Assembly (NCBI GenBank): GCA_965218875.1 | Contig: OZ244707.1 | Span: 1,488,001-1,552,000 of the forward strand | From: CBDCMJ01 sp965218875 | Lineage (GTDB): Bacteria; Chloroflexota; Dehalococcoidia; Lucifugimonadales; UBA3495 | DNA length: 64,000 nucleotides | Direction of reading: 5' to 3' | Shown here: piece after piece, positions 41,934 through 51,011 of the stretch | Layout of the letters: each line of letters starts with the position of its first letter | Position numbering within the stretch: the stretch's first letter is position 1 | Translations under genes and position numbers: made by a program | The notes under the pieces: generated by a model | Told to the model about the DNA's origin: nothing | What the model saw: the letters and a program-made list of their open reading frames with translations, nothing else | Databases searched by the model: none

Positions 41934-43073
41934 ATGCCACTGCGTAACACTCTGACGGCGGGCATATCCGCGTCCCTGTCCGGCCAGTTCCGGGTCCAGG
42001 GGATGCAGGCGTTGGCCGGGCTTCAGGCCTGGGCCCAGGACGTCAATGACGCCGGCGGCTTGGCCGTTGGGGGGTCGCGCCGCCAGGTGTCGTTAGTCCA
42101 CTACGATGACGCCAGCTCTACAGAGGGGGCGATACGGGCCACCACCCGCTTGGTCCAACAGGACCGGGTTGACCTGCTGTTCGGCCCCTACTCCGGGGTC
42201 CTGGCCAAGGCCGCCGCCAGGGTGTCCGAGGGCTGCCGGAGGGTGTTGTGGAACCAGGGGGGCGCCGACGGCGAAATCTACCGGCAGGGTCACCGTTGGC
42301 TGGTGGGCATTCTGACCCCGGCCTCCGCCTACCTGGAAGGACTGCTCCCGCTGGTCCGCGAAGCCGATGCCGGGGTGTCGACGGTGGGCATCGTGCGGGC
42401 CGCCACCGGAGTGTTTCCCAGGGAGGCAACCTCTGCGGTGGAACGGCAGGCCGGGCCCCTGGGCTTTCGATTGTCCTACCTGCGGGAGTTCCCGCCGTCG
42501 CTCACCGACTTCACGGCCATCGTGGAAGAAATACAAGAGGCCCGCCCCCAAGTCCTAGTGGTGGCGGGCAGGATCCGCAACGACATTCAACTGGCGCGGC
42601 AGCTGACCGAGTCATCCGTCCGCCTCAAGGCCCTGGCGGTTGTCGCCGGGCCCATAACGCAATTTCGGGAGGTCCTGGACAGCCGCGCGGAGGGAATTCT
42701 GGGGCCCAGCCAGTGGGAGCCTGATGCGGGACTTCCCGTCGAGTACGGGCCGCCCGTCGAAGAGGTATTGAAGTCCCTGACCCGCTGGGGACCGGGCGGC
42801 GTGGACTACCCCATGGCCCAGGCCTACGCCGCGGGACTGGTTGCCCAGGCTTGTGCGGAGCAGGCAGACTCGCTGGAAGACGCCGCGTTGCGCGATGCGG
42901 CCAACCGCCTGGACCTGACCACCTTCTACGGCAGATTCAAGATCGAGGCTGAGACCGGGCGACAAATCGGCCACTCCGCAGTTCTGGTGCAGTGGCAGCG
43001 GGGACGCAAGGTCGTTCTCTGGCCATCTGAACATGGCCAGGGCCGGTTGGCCTACCCCTGGCGGGACGCTTAG
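41934..43073 (+). CDS. Type I periplasmic-binding-fold protein (LivJ/AmiC-like) without signal peptide
   Basis: A 379-residue protein of the branched-chain amino acid/amide receptor group: GISASLSGQFRVQGMQALAGL at the N-terminus, then LVHYDDASSTEGAIRATTRL, LLFGPYSGVLAKAAA and LEGLLPL, with two lobes. The chain starts directly with the mature fold; neither a signal peptide nor a lipobox precedes it, and the in-frame sequence upstream is not hydrophobic. It may be cytoplasmic, like AmiC-type sensors, or its export signal may have been lost. No permease or ATPase genes adjoin it. Confidence 0.82.
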   Translation: MPLRNTLTAGISASLSGQFRVQGMQALAGLQAWAQDVNDAGGLAVGGSRRQVSLVHYDDASSTEGAIRATTRLVQQDRVDLLFGPYSGVLAKAAARVSEGCRRVLWNQGGADGEIYRQGHRWLVGILTPASAYLEGLLPLVREADAGVSTVGIVRAATGVFPREATSAVERQAGPLGFRLSYLREFPPSLTDFTAIVEEIQEARPQVLVVAGRIRNDIQLARQLTESSVRLKALAVVAGPITQFREVLDSRAEGILGPSQWEPDAGLPVEYGPPVEEVLKSLTRWGPGGVDYPMAQAYAAGLVAQACAEQADSLEDAALRDAANRLDLTTFYGRFKIEAETGRQIGHSAVLVQWQRGRKVVLWPSEHGQGRLAYPWRDA

Positions 43074-43105
43074 CGGACCATCCCAAACCGCCACCACCAA
43101 GAGTG

Positions 43106-44311
43106 TTACGCCGATTTCTCCGGTGCGCTGATGGGCCGAACTTCCCCTTCGATAGGGGTAAGCGAAGCGAAGCTGTCTTCGTCATTTACGACGAGTTGAG
43201 CGAATTTTCGTCCATGGGGAACGACCCGCCCTTCATACGAACCGACCGACGTGTTGTAGGCCTTGACCGCAGAGGCCAGCTCCTTGCCGACACTCTGATA
43301 ATGGTCCATAAACCTCAACATCCGCTTGTGCATTTCTTCACCGACTTGGCGGATGGTTTCCGCGTTCTCCGCGATCCGGTACCGTTGCCAGCCGTTAGCC
43401 ACCGCCCAGAGGAGAGAGATCAACGAGGCCGGGGTAGCAATGGCTACCCGTTTGCCCATGGCGTACTCAATCAAGGTGGGAGTGGCGTTCAGGGCGGCGG
43501 CGAGGAACTGGTCGCCTGGGACGAACATCACCACGAAGTCCAGGGACCCCTCCACCTGTGCGCCGTAGTTCTTGCCCGCCAAGTCGTCCACTTGCTTCCG
43601 AAGTGCTCCGGCGTGGCGCTCCAGGGCTGCGCTCACGGTGGTTTCGTTGTCTGCCTGTTGAGCCTCCAAATATGCCGCGGTGGAGGCCTTAGCATCTATC
43701 ACAACCGTCCGATTCTCCGGCAGCTTCACCATTAAATCGGGGCGGTCATGAGAGCCGCCCGCCGTCGACTGCTCCAAGAAGTCGCAGTGCTCGGTCATTC
43801 CGGCCAGCTCCACCACGCGCCGGAGTTGCACTTCACCCCAACTGCCAACCTGACGATTGTTGGTCAAGGCGCTGGACAGCTTGCCGGTCTCCGTGGCCAG
43901 CGTTTGACTCTGCCGTATCAGGGACTCGATCTGAGGGTTGAGCTTACCGTAGTTCTCCGTGAGCGGCTTAACCAAGGCTTGAAACTGCTCGTGGCGTTGG
44001 TTGAACTCCCCCTTGGCGGATTCCAGGGTCTTCCCCAGGTTCTCCTTGGCGAGGCTCAGGAACACCTCGTTGCTGCTTTGCAGCGCTTGGGCGGCCGCAG
44101 CCTGGAAGGTCTCTCCCAACTGCTGCTTGGCAGCGTCTATGATTTGGTTAGCGCTACTGACTTGTTCCAGTTGTCCCCGCAGGCTGGCGATGGTCTCGCG
44201 GTGGTCTGACTCTGCCGCGGCCCGGCGGGCTTTACCGCGAAACTCTTGCGCCAACCAACATGCCAAGCCTCCAATCACTATTCCAACAATCAGCCCGATG
44301 ATTATTTCCAT
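43106..44311 (-). CDS. rmuC: RmuC-family protein
   Basis: A 401-residue protein. It has an N-terminal membrane anchor (about 1-22), a long coiled coil (about 30-150) and the RmuC nuclease-like domain with GSWGEVQLRRVVELAGMTEH, RPDLMVKLPENRTVVIDAKAS and VMFVPGDQFLAAAL. RmuC limits recombination between inverted repeats and is thought to act on DNA structures, which is notable in a genome with many inverted repeats. The ATG follows TAGGAG. In the 290-base gap upstream of it nothing certain was seen. Confidence 0.92.
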   Translation of the reverse strand: MEIIIGLIVGIVIGGLACWLAQEFRGKARRAAAESDHRETIASLRGQLEQVSSANQIIDAAKQQLGETFQAAAAQALQSSNEVFLSLAKENLGKTLESAKGEFNQRHEQFQALVKPLTENYGKLNPQIESLIRQSQTLATETGKLSSALTNNRQVGSWGEVQLRRVVELAGMTEHCDFLEQSTAGGSHDRPDLMVKLPENRTVVIDAKASTAAYLEAQQADNETTVSAALERHAGALRKQVDDLAGKNYGAQVEGSLDFVVMFVPGDQFLAAALNATPTLIEYAMGKRVAIATPASLISLLWAVANGWQRYRIAENAETIRQVGEEMHKRMLRFMDHYQSVGKELASAVKAYNTSVGSYEGRVVPHGRKFAQLVVNDEDSFASLTPIEGEVRPISAPEKSA

Positions 44312-44598
44312 GGACTGCTCCTATCGCTACCGGCGCAGCAACTTAGCCCACTGGCAGGTCCGGTTGATAACGACACCGGTGCAGGCCGCTGAGCTGGATT
44401 GCACCAGATCGCCGCTGGCACGCCGTACCCGGAGAAGGGGCCTCACCCGCAGTACACTGTCAATGCCCTGTTCTATCGCGTCAAGACGTTGACACTGAGA
44501 ACAAATGGCGTGAAATACGGAGACGCCCCGCGGTCGACTTAACTATGGAAAGTCCCCGCGCGGCGTCTGGGGTAGGTGCAGCTTGGCGAGGGCCGGCG

Positions 44599-45354
44599 CT
44601 AGCTGCCCAGCTTGACGGGGTTGCTCAGGACCCCAATCCCCTCGATTTCCACCTCGCACACGTCGCCGTCTTTCATCTCCCCGGGCTCTCCGGGGGTGCC
44701 GGTATAGATCAGGTCGCCCGCCTCCAGCGTGACGAACTTGGAGGTGAACTCGATAATGGTGGGAACGTCGAAAATCAGGTAGTTGGTGCTCTCTCCCTGC
44801 ACCTCTCTCCCGTTTATCCGGCAGGTGAGCCGCACGTTGTGGGGGTCTAAGTCGGTCTCGATGTAGGGTCCGGCCGGAGAGAAAGTGTCCGAGGACTTGG
44901 CCCGCCACCAGTTGCGGTCCTCCCGTTGCCAGTCCCGGGCGCTTACGTCGTTGCCGCAGGTGTATCCCAGCACGTGGTCCATGGCCTCGGCCTTGGGGAC
45001 GTTGCGGCAGCGGTCCTTGACCACGATCACCAACTCGCCCTCGGCGTCCAGCTTGGCCGTGCCCACCGGCCGGACTATGGTGTCGCCGTGGCCGATGAGC
45101 GACGTGGGGGTCTTGTAGAACACCATGGGCTCGGCGGGGGGCTCCCGGTCGTGCAGATGGCTGGAGTAGTTCAGGCCGATCGCCAATATCTTGGTCGGCT
45201 CGGTGGGAGGCAGGAGCCTGACTTGGTCTAGGGTGTGGGCGTGGTCGGTCACCTGGTGGGGTTCGAAGGGGCTGGCGCTGAGCTCTTTCACGGTGTCCCC
45301 TTCCAGGACCCCGTAGCTGGTCTGCCCGTGGGCAAAATATCTGGCGATCTTCAT
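44599..45354 (-). CDS. Fumarylacetoacetate hydrolase-family enzyme
   Basis: A 251-residue FAH-fold protein. It has the short N-terminal domain (MKIARYFAHG) and the catalytic barrel with the metal-ligand Glu pattern: ILAIGLNYSSHLHD, LDAEGELVIVVKDRCRNV, GYTCGNDVSARDWQ and FSPAGPYIETDL. Such enzymes hydrolyse or decarboxylate 2-oxo-acid intermediates of aromatic breakdown (for example HpcE-type or fumarylpyruvate hydrolase). The ATG at 45354 was chosen because AAGGAGCG precedes it by 8 bases; the longer frame adds a non-homologous leader. It stands alone. Confidence 0.9.
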   Translation of the reverse strand: MKIARYFAHGQTSYGVLEGDTVKELSASPFEPHQVTDHAHTLDQVRLLPPTEPTKILAIGLNYSSHLHDREPPAEPMVFYKTPTSLIGHGDTIVRPVGTAKLDAEGELVIVVKDRCRNVPKAEAMDHVLGYTCGNDVSARDWQREDRNWWRAKSSDTFSPAGPYIETDLDPHNVRLTCRINGREVQGESTNYLIFDVPTIIEFTSKFVTLEAGDLIYTGTPGEPGEMKDGDVCEVEIEGIGVLSNPVKLGS

Positions 45355-45489
45355 GGTCTGCGCTCCTTGTTTATATGGCTTGGCGGAGTCCGGCCCGTTC
45401 TGCGTCTTGGGGCCCTCCTCACGGGGAGAAGCCGGGCTAATTGTATCCGTTGCGGCGCCGCCTGTCACTTGTCCGAGCAACGCCGCCAG

Positions 45490-45690
45490 GGTCATTCAAT
45501 TGTCAGCGAATGCCATTCCGAGCGCAGCGAGGAATCTGAAATCCCTATGGTCAACTCACCTTAGCTCCTAATAGCGGCTTGAGATTCCTCCCCGTCTCGA
45601 CGGGTTCGGAATGACAGGAAAGTCGGGGCTCGGAATGACAGGAGGACAGGGTTCGGAATCACAGGGGAGCCGGGTCCCGAATGATCCGGA
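45490..45690 (+). repeat. Intergenic palindrome repeat, copy F
   Basis: Left arm CATTCCGAGCGCAGCGAGGA at about 45514, followed by ATCTGAAATCCC (as in copy H), a spacer, and the altered right arm GATTCCTCCCCGTCTCGACG, then degenerate units CGGAATGACAGGAAAGTCGG. There is no long array. Bases 45691-45949 hold no recognised gene. Confidence 0.8.
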
Positions 45691-45949
45691 GGCGGTGATT
45701 GCTGTCTCCTTCCTGGGTAACAATTGAATGACCCTGGGAACGCCGCTCCCGCCGAGCCCCCAACCTTCAAAGGGCAATGGCTCAGGGCAATGGCTCCGCC
45801 CGCTGAATTCGCTCTCTGGGGGCCGCCGCGAGGGCCGTCTTGCTGGGCTTGGAGCAGGCCTGTACCATGGTTGCCATGCACAGCGCGTTGCCCCCTCCGC
45901 CCTCAGCGGGGACCCGTTGCACCCCTGGTAGGCACCTTTGGAGCCCCCG

Positions 45950-46693
45950 GTGAGCGGCAACTCCTCATCGCCGCCCGGCGAGGAAGCAATCCGGGTCCGG
46001 GGAGTGGAGAAGTCATACGGGGACTGGCCAGTGCTCTGGGACCTGGACTTGACGGTCCCCTGGGGCCAATTGCTGGCGTTATTCGGCGCCAACGGCGTGG
46101 GAAAAACCACGCTGCTGCGTATTCTCTCCATGCAGACGAGACCCGATTCCGGGTCACTGGAAGTAGCCGGATTCAACCATCGCAGCCATCCGGAGGCCAT
46201 CCGCCGCCGCGTGGGAGTGGTTGACCACCGGACTTTCCTATACGAAGACCTCACGTGCCGCGAAAACCTGGTCCACTACGCCCGGCTCTACGGCCTCAAG
46301 GACTGCCATTCGCGGGCGGACCAAGTCCTAGGACAACTGAGCCTTTTGGGCAGGGCGCGGGACCGCGTGCGCACCCTCTCCAACGGTATGCAGCGGCGGC
46401 TGGCCATAGCCAGGGCAATCCTCCACCGCCCGCAGGTCCTGCTGTTGGACGAACCCGAGACGGGGTTAGACCGCGACTCCGTGGACATCCTGGAATGCCT
46501 GCTGCGGCAATGGACCGAAGAGGGGCGCAGCGTGGTCATGACCACCCACGACCTGGAACTGGGCCTCTCCTGGGCCCACCGGGCCGCGGTCTTATCGAAG
46601 GGCAGAGTCCACTTTCTTCCGCCGGACCAAGACCGGGACGGCGGCCAGTTGCGTCAAATGCTGGCCGCCTCCGCGGACTTGGATCCGCCATGA
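45950..46693 (+). CDS. ccmA: Heme exporter ATPase CcmA
   Basis: A 247-residue ABC ATPase of the CcmAB complex that releases heme-loaded CcmE for cytochrome c maturation. Walker A is FGANGVGKTTLLRIL, the signature is TLSNGMQRRLAIARA, Walker B is VLLLDEPETGLD, and the switch is TTHDL. The GTG at 45950 (GGAG 6 bases upstream) was preferred to a TTG 12 bases earlier. Its stop overlaps the ccmB ATG (ATGA). Confidence 0.92.
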   Translation: MSGNSSSPPGEEAIRVRGVEKSYGDWPVLWDLDLTVPWGQLLALFGANGVGKTTLLRILSMQTRPDSGSLEVAGFNHRSHPEAIRRRVGVVDHRTFLYEDLTCRENLVHYARLYGLKDCHSRADQVLGQLSLLGRARDRVRTLSNGMQRRLAIARAILHRPQVLLLDEPETGLDRDSVDILECLLRQWTEEGRSVVMTTHDLELGLSWAHRAAVLSKGRVHFLPPDQDRDGGQLRQMLAASADLDPP

Positions 46694-47361
46694 GGTTCCT
46701 CGCGCCTCTTGGCGTCCTGGTCTGGAAGGACATCCTCTTGGAAGTGCGTTCCAGGGAACTGGTGGTGTCGGTGCTGGTGTTCGGCATCGTGGTGGCGGTG
46801 GTGTTCAACTTCGCCCTCAACGTAACATCGCAGCGTGCCACCGCCCTGGCCCCGGGGATTCTCTGGGTGACGTTTGCCTTTTGCGGGATCATGGCGATGA
46901 ACCGCGCTTTCGTGCGGGAGAGGGAGCAGGGCGGCCTGGACGGCCTGCTGCTGACGCCGGTCAGCAGGGACGCCATCTTCCTGGGCAAGGCGGCGGCGGG
47001 CTTTGTGTTCATGTTGCTGGTGGAAGCCGTCCTGGTCCCGGTCTTTGCGGCGTTGCTCAACTTCCCTGCCGCGTCCCTCACCCTGGTCTTGACCATCGTG
47101 CTGGCTACGCTGGGACTGGCCCTGGTGGGCACCCTGTTTTCCGCAATGGCGGTCCAGACCAGGTCCCGGGAAATCCTGCTGCCGGTGCTGGTGTTTCCAG
47201 TATTCCTACCGGTGCTGGTGGCGGCGGTGGAATCGACGAAGCGGGCCATCGGGGGCGAGGCCATCGTGGGCCTGGACCACTGGCTGCCGTTGCTTGGCGC
47301 TTTCGACGCGGTGTTTCTGGTAATATGTCCCTGGGCCTTTTCACTGGTCGTGGAGGAATAA
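46690..47361 (+). CDS. ccmB: Heme exporter permease CcmB
   Basis: A 223-residue membrane protein with six hydrophobic helices. The family opening is VWKDILLEVRSRELV, with RAFVREREQGGLDGLLLTPVSR in the first cytoplasmic loop and REILLPVLVFPVFLPVLVAAVES later. It pairs with CcmA. ATG at 46690, overlapping the ccmA stop. CcmC follows after 6 bases. Confidence 0.94.
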   Translation: MRFLAPLGVLVWKDILLEVRSRELVVSVLVFGIVVAVVFNFALNVTSQRATALAPGILWVTFAFCGIMAMNRAFVREREQGGLDGLLLTPVSRDAIFLGKAAAGFVFMLLVEAVLVPVFAALLNFPAASLTLVLTIVLATLGLALVGTLFSAMAVQTRSREILLPVLVFPVFLPVLVAAVESTKRAIGGEAIVGLDHWLPLLGAFDAVFLVICPWAFSLVVEE

Positions 47362-47367
47362 CCCCGG

Positions 47368-48162
47368 GTGGCGGGAACCGAAGGCATAGAAGGCATCGAG
47401 GGTACTCAGAGCCAGGCCAAACCCCTGTGGCGGGGCCTGGCCCGGGTGGGCGTACAGCCCAATCTGCGGCTCTTCCTGCTGCTGTCGGCCGGGGGCATGA
47501 TGCTGGCCGACCTCTACCTGATCTTCATGGTGGCCCCCACCGACAGCGTCCTAGGCCACGTGCAGCGCATCATCTACGTTCACGTCCCCGTCTCCATCAT
47601 GTCCTTCCTGGCCTTCCTGATAGTGTTCCTGGGCAGCCTGGCCTACGTGTTCCGGCGCGAGGCCAAGTGGGACGGGATAGCCCGGGCCGCCGCGGAAGTG
47701 GGACTGGTCTTCATCAGTCTGGCTTTGATCACCGGAATGATTTGGGCCAAGCCGGTGTGGAACGCCTGGTGGCTCTGGACCCCCAGGCTGACCACCACCC
47801 TGATTCTCTGGCTGATTTTCGTAGCCTACCTGATGGTCCGCTCCTACGCGCCGAACCGGGACAAGGCCGCGCTGTACGGGGCGGTGATGGGGATAATCGG
47901 CTTCGCCGACGTGGTGGTGGTGTATTTTTCCGTGGAGTGGTGGCCGGGCATTCACCCGACCCCGGTGATCGGCCCCTTGGCCGAGAGCGGCGCCCTTCAT
48001 CCCACCATGCGGTCGGTGCTTATCTTTTCTTTCGTGACCTTCTTTGCCCTGCTCCTCTACCTGATCGCCGAGCGCGCGGCTATCCAGGAGACCCAGGAGC
48101 GGATCAGGGGAATGCGGTTCTCTTTGCGAAGGTCCAGGGCCGAAAACCTCACCAGGGAGTGA
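47368..48162 (+). CDS. ccmC: Heme handling protein CcmC
   Basis: A 264-residue membrane protein that delivers heme to CcmE. It has six helices and the Trp-rich periplasmic motif AWWLWTPRLTTTLILWL, equivalent to the WGxxWxWDxRLT signature, with Pro in place of the usual Asp. The two periplasmic His heme ligands are plausible at IYVHVPVSIMS and SGALHPTMRS. A polar N-terminal extension of about 25 residues is unusual. The GTG start at 47368 is weakly supported. Confidence 0.93.
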   Translation: MAGTEGIEGIEGTQSQAKPLWRGLARVGVQPNLRLFLLLSAGGMMLADLYLIFMVAPTDSVLGHVQRIIYVHVPVSIMSFLAFLIVFLGSLAYVFRREAKWDGIARAAAEVGLVFISLALITGMIWAKPVWNAWWLWTPRLTTTLILWLIFVAYLMVRSYAPNRDKAALYGAVMGIIGFADVVVVYFSVEWWPGIHPTPVIGPLAESGALHPTMRSVLIFSFVTFFALLLYLIAERAAIQETQERIRGMRFSLRRSRAENLTRE

Positions 48163-48168
48163 GTCACC

Positions 48169-48372
48169 ATGCCCATGGCGCTGCTGCAGACTCAATTGCC
48201 ACCGTCAAACATCCCCTGGCTCTTCGCGGCGTTCGCGGCAAGCTGGGCCGTGTTTTTCCTTTACGCCTTTTTCGTAACTCGACGGCAGCAGGAGTTGCAG
48301 ACCCAGGTGAGGGAACTGCGGCGGGCCCTGGAGCGCCAGGAGGCCCCCGAAGAGAAGTTACCCCGGGAGTAG
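48169..48372 (+). CDS. ccmD: CcmD-like small membrane protein
   Basis: A 67-residue protein with one hydrophobic helix (about 16-37) and a charged amphipathic C-terminus (RRQQELQTQVRELRRALERQ), the layout of CcmD, which helps release holo-CcmE from CcmABC. Sequence identity in this family is always low; position between ccmC and ccmE is the main evidence. Confidence 0.75.
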   Translation: MPMALLQTQLPPSNIPWLFAAFAASWAVFFLYAFFVTRRQQELQTQVRELRRALERQEAPEEKLPRE

Positions 48373-48492
48373 CGGACTGAAGCCGAGGCGGAAGCGGCCC
48401 CCCGTTGGCGCGGCGTGGGTAAGAGTGCTACCATGAGGCGCGGCAGTGCTCACGCTCCGGCCCGGAGGACTCTAGGAACGCGGTACGGGTAA

Positions 48493-48993
48493 TTGGAAGA
48501 AGCGGAATATCTAGACCAAGACCTTGTCCGGGGCGAAGAGGCCAGGAAGCGGACCAACCGGACCCGGTTGATCATCCTGATAGCGGTGCTTGGGTTGGCC
48601 CTGGGGTATATGGTCTACGCGGCCTTTCCGGGCAACGCCCTCTTCTCCATGGGAGTGGGAGAGTTCTTGGAGAAGGAGGAGGTCCAGGACGGACGGGTGC
48701 TGCGGGTCTCCGGCAAGCTGGTGGACGGCTCCTTCCACCGCGAGAATGGTACCACGCTGGCCCGTTTCCAACTGATCGACAAGGAAGACGGGGCTTCGGC
48801 GGGACAGCTTCCAGCCAGCTACGTGGGAGTGGTGCCGGACCTATTCTTCGATCCCCACTCGGAGATCGTGCTGCAAGGAAGCTACGGCCCGCAGCGGGTG
48901 TTTGAGGCGGACACGATCCTGGTCAAATGCCCTTCCAAATACCAGTCGCTGGAAGAAGAGCTGCAACAGGCAGGCCAGCTGACTGCGCCCTAG
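48493..48993 (+). CDS. ccmE: Heme chaperone CcmE, cysteine type
   Basis: A 166-residue periplasmic heme chaperone: cytoplasmic start, one membrane helix (about 25-45), then an OB-fold beta barrel. The heme-binding segment reads ILVKCPSKYQ, giving C146 and Y150 (CxxxY) where most bacteria have HxxxY. The Cys variant is known from Desulfovibrio and archaea, where heme is bound through the Cys. It starts at TTG, 120 bases after ccmD. The later-acting ccmF, ccmG and ccmH genes are not in the window. Nothing was seen in the gap to the next gene. Confidence 0.9.
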   Translation: MEEAEYLDQDLVRGEEARKRTNRTRLIILIAVLGLALGYMVYAAFPGNALFSMGVGEFLEKEEVQDGRVLRVSGKLVDGSFHRENGTTLARFQLIDKEDGASAGQLPASYVGVVPDLFFDPHSEIVLQGSYGPQRVFEADTILVKCPSKYQSLEEELQQAGQLTAP

Positions 48994-49168
48994 CGCCGCC
49001 CCTCCCCGGTCCTACCTCGAGAGTGGTCCCCGGAATTGCCCACGGCTTCATGAAGGCCACGTGTGGAGACGAGCCTAATCACCCTCGAAACGGAGCGAGC
49101 CTCCTGTTTTGTAGGAGCGGCTCGGACCTGGGTTGGGATGACGGGAAGATCACAAGACCCGGCGGGCG

Positions 49169-50704
49169 CTAGTCCGCTCCCATGGTGACCACGGCGCGTT
49201 CCAACCCGGCCGCCATGGACGATCCAGGGTACTGGGCCGGGTGGATCCCCTCTTCACCCAGTTTCTCTTCGATCAGCTTCTCGTTCTCGTCGTAGTAGGG
49301 GCCTTCCACGCTCTCGAGGTACTTGATCCACTTTTTGGTGCTGCGGCGGATCTCCCAGGCCCAGTACGAGTAGGCTATCCGCTTCAAGCCGCACCAGATG
49401 TCTCCCTCGGCGAACCTGCGGAGTATCTGCCGCGGCCCGTAGAACTTCCGGTAGGCCCGGTTGACTTCCCGCTGGAGGGTGCTGGGCTTCATGTTCTTGG
49501 GCAAGAACATGACGAAGGTGCCGTCCAGCCGGTCCCAACTGGGCAAGAAGAAGCGGTTTATCTTGATATTGGGCGAGTTGTACTCCGGGTAACCGCTCAG
49601 CGGGAACAGGGCTACGTAGTCGATGTCCACCTCGATGGCCGAGTCGATGGTGGACCTGATGGTCTCCACCGTGTCCTCGTCGCAGCCCATGACGAAGGAG
49701 CCCAAGACTCTCAGGCCGTGGCCTTTGATGGCGGCCAGCGACTTGCGGAGCCCCTCCTGGGTTTGCGCCTTGTTCAGTAGTTTCAGAACGCTGTTGTCGA
49801 AGGATTCCAGCCCCATGTACAGGGTGTTGATCTGGGCCTTCTTAAGCAGTCTCAGGACCTCCTCGTCCCGGGCAACCTCCATCCTGGTGAAGCATATGCC
49901 GTACCAGTCGATTTTTTCCTCGATGATCCTGTTGAGCAGGTCCTTGGTGCGCTGGCGGTTGACCGTGAAGTGGTTGTCCACGATGAAGAAGTACTTGCTG
50001 CCCACCAGCTTCTGCTGGTACTTGATGTCTTCGATGATGCTGTCGATGCTGCGCAACCGGTAGCCCCGGCCCAACTCCCGGGGAGCGATGCAGAAGGAGC
50101 AGTCGTAGGGACAACCCCTGCTGGTCTGCAGAAGCTGCCAGCGCATCTTGAGGTTCTTGAGCAGCTTCCACCGGGGCCAGTTGAGGTACCCGTGGATCAG
50201 TTCCAGGTCGGGAATGGTCTCGAACTCCTGGGCGAAGGGCCGGTCCGGAGTGTTCTTGACCTCCCCGTGGTCCCAGTAGGTGATTCCGGCCACCTTGCTC
50301 AGGTCTCCGCCGTTCTGCATCTCCGCCAAGAGTTCGGGCAGGGTCACGTCGCCCTCTTTGCGCACCACCACGTCGCAGTATTGGAGGGTGTCCCGGCTCA
50401 TCACCGAGGCGTGGGTCCCCCCGATGATTATGGGCATGTCGGGGCGGGCGTCTTTGATCTTGTCGATGTACTCGATGGTCTTGGGCATGGTGGAACTGAA
50501 GGTGTGAAAGCACACCACGTCGGACTTCATCACATCGTCCCACTGGATGGGGCCTATGTGCTCGACGTAAGCCTTGACGTCGTATCCGGCGTTACGCACG
50601 ACGGTCGCCACCACGGGCATACCGTATTCGGGAAAGACGGCGTGGGTTACCAGGTTCCAATACGGCAACTCGGGGCTGATAAAAGTGACCTTCTCAATAT
50701 TCAC
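49169..50704 (-). CDS. B12-binding-domain radical SAM protein
   Basis: A 511-residue protein. Residues 1-150 form a Rossmann-like cobalamin-binding domain without the DxHxxG motif, as is common in this class. The radical SAM core has C198, C202 and C205 (SRGCPYDCSFCIAP) for the 4Fe-4S cluster, then LYMGLESFDNSVL and VLGSFVMGCDEDT. The C-terminal 100 residues are basic and Trp/Tyr-rich. Such enzymes methylate unactivated carbons or rearrange lipid and antibiotic precursors; the substrate cannot be inferred. The GTG start follows AGGAG by 8 bases. The 307 bases upstream hold no recognised gene. Confidence 0.9.
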   Translation of the reverse strand: MNIEKVTFISPELPYWNLVTHAVFPEYGMPVVATVVRNAGYDVKAYVEHIGPIQWDDVMKSDVVCFHTFSSTMPKTIEYIDKIKDARPDMPIIIGGTHASVMSRDTLQYCDVVVRKEGDVTLPELLAEMQNGGDLSKVAGITYWDHGEVKNTPDRPFAQEFETIPDLELIHGYLNWPRWKLLKNLKMRWQLLQTSRGCPYDCSFCIAPRELGRGYRLRSIDSIIEDIKYQQKLVGSKYFFIVDNHFTVNRQRTKDLLNRIIEEKIDWYGICFTRMEVARDEEVLRLLKKAQINTLYMGLESFDNSVLKLLNKAQTQEGLRKSLAAIKGHGLRVLGSFVMGCDEDTVETIRSTIDSAIEVDIDYVALFPLSGYPEYNSPNIKINRFFLPSWDRLDGTFVMFLPKNMKPSTLQREVNRAYRKFYGPRQILRRFAEGDIWCGLKRIAYSYWAWEIRRSTKKWIKYLESVEGPYYDENEKLIEEKLGEEGIHPAQYPGSSMAAGLERAVVTMGAD

Positions 50705-51011
50705 TGGACATCTCCTGGACTAGGAGGGGTTTCCGGTGCGGCCTGTGGGTTGCAACCGGCGCCGGGGATGTTGCCAATGGCTGGGGACGGCCCCGCCAAA
50801 CCGGCCTCGCGCGTTGGGATGCGCATCCACAAGTCCAAAAATAACGGCGCGGGTGTGGTTTGTCAACGCTTGGCGAGGTTCCTCCGAAGGGATATTGCCG
50901 CCGGCCAGGCGGTCACGCCCACGGTTGCCAGCGGAATCCGGGTCCCGGCGCGTCAGAATTCCTTCTTGTGTCGTCATAATGTTGGCTGCATATACCCGGG
51001 CGCCGCCATAC

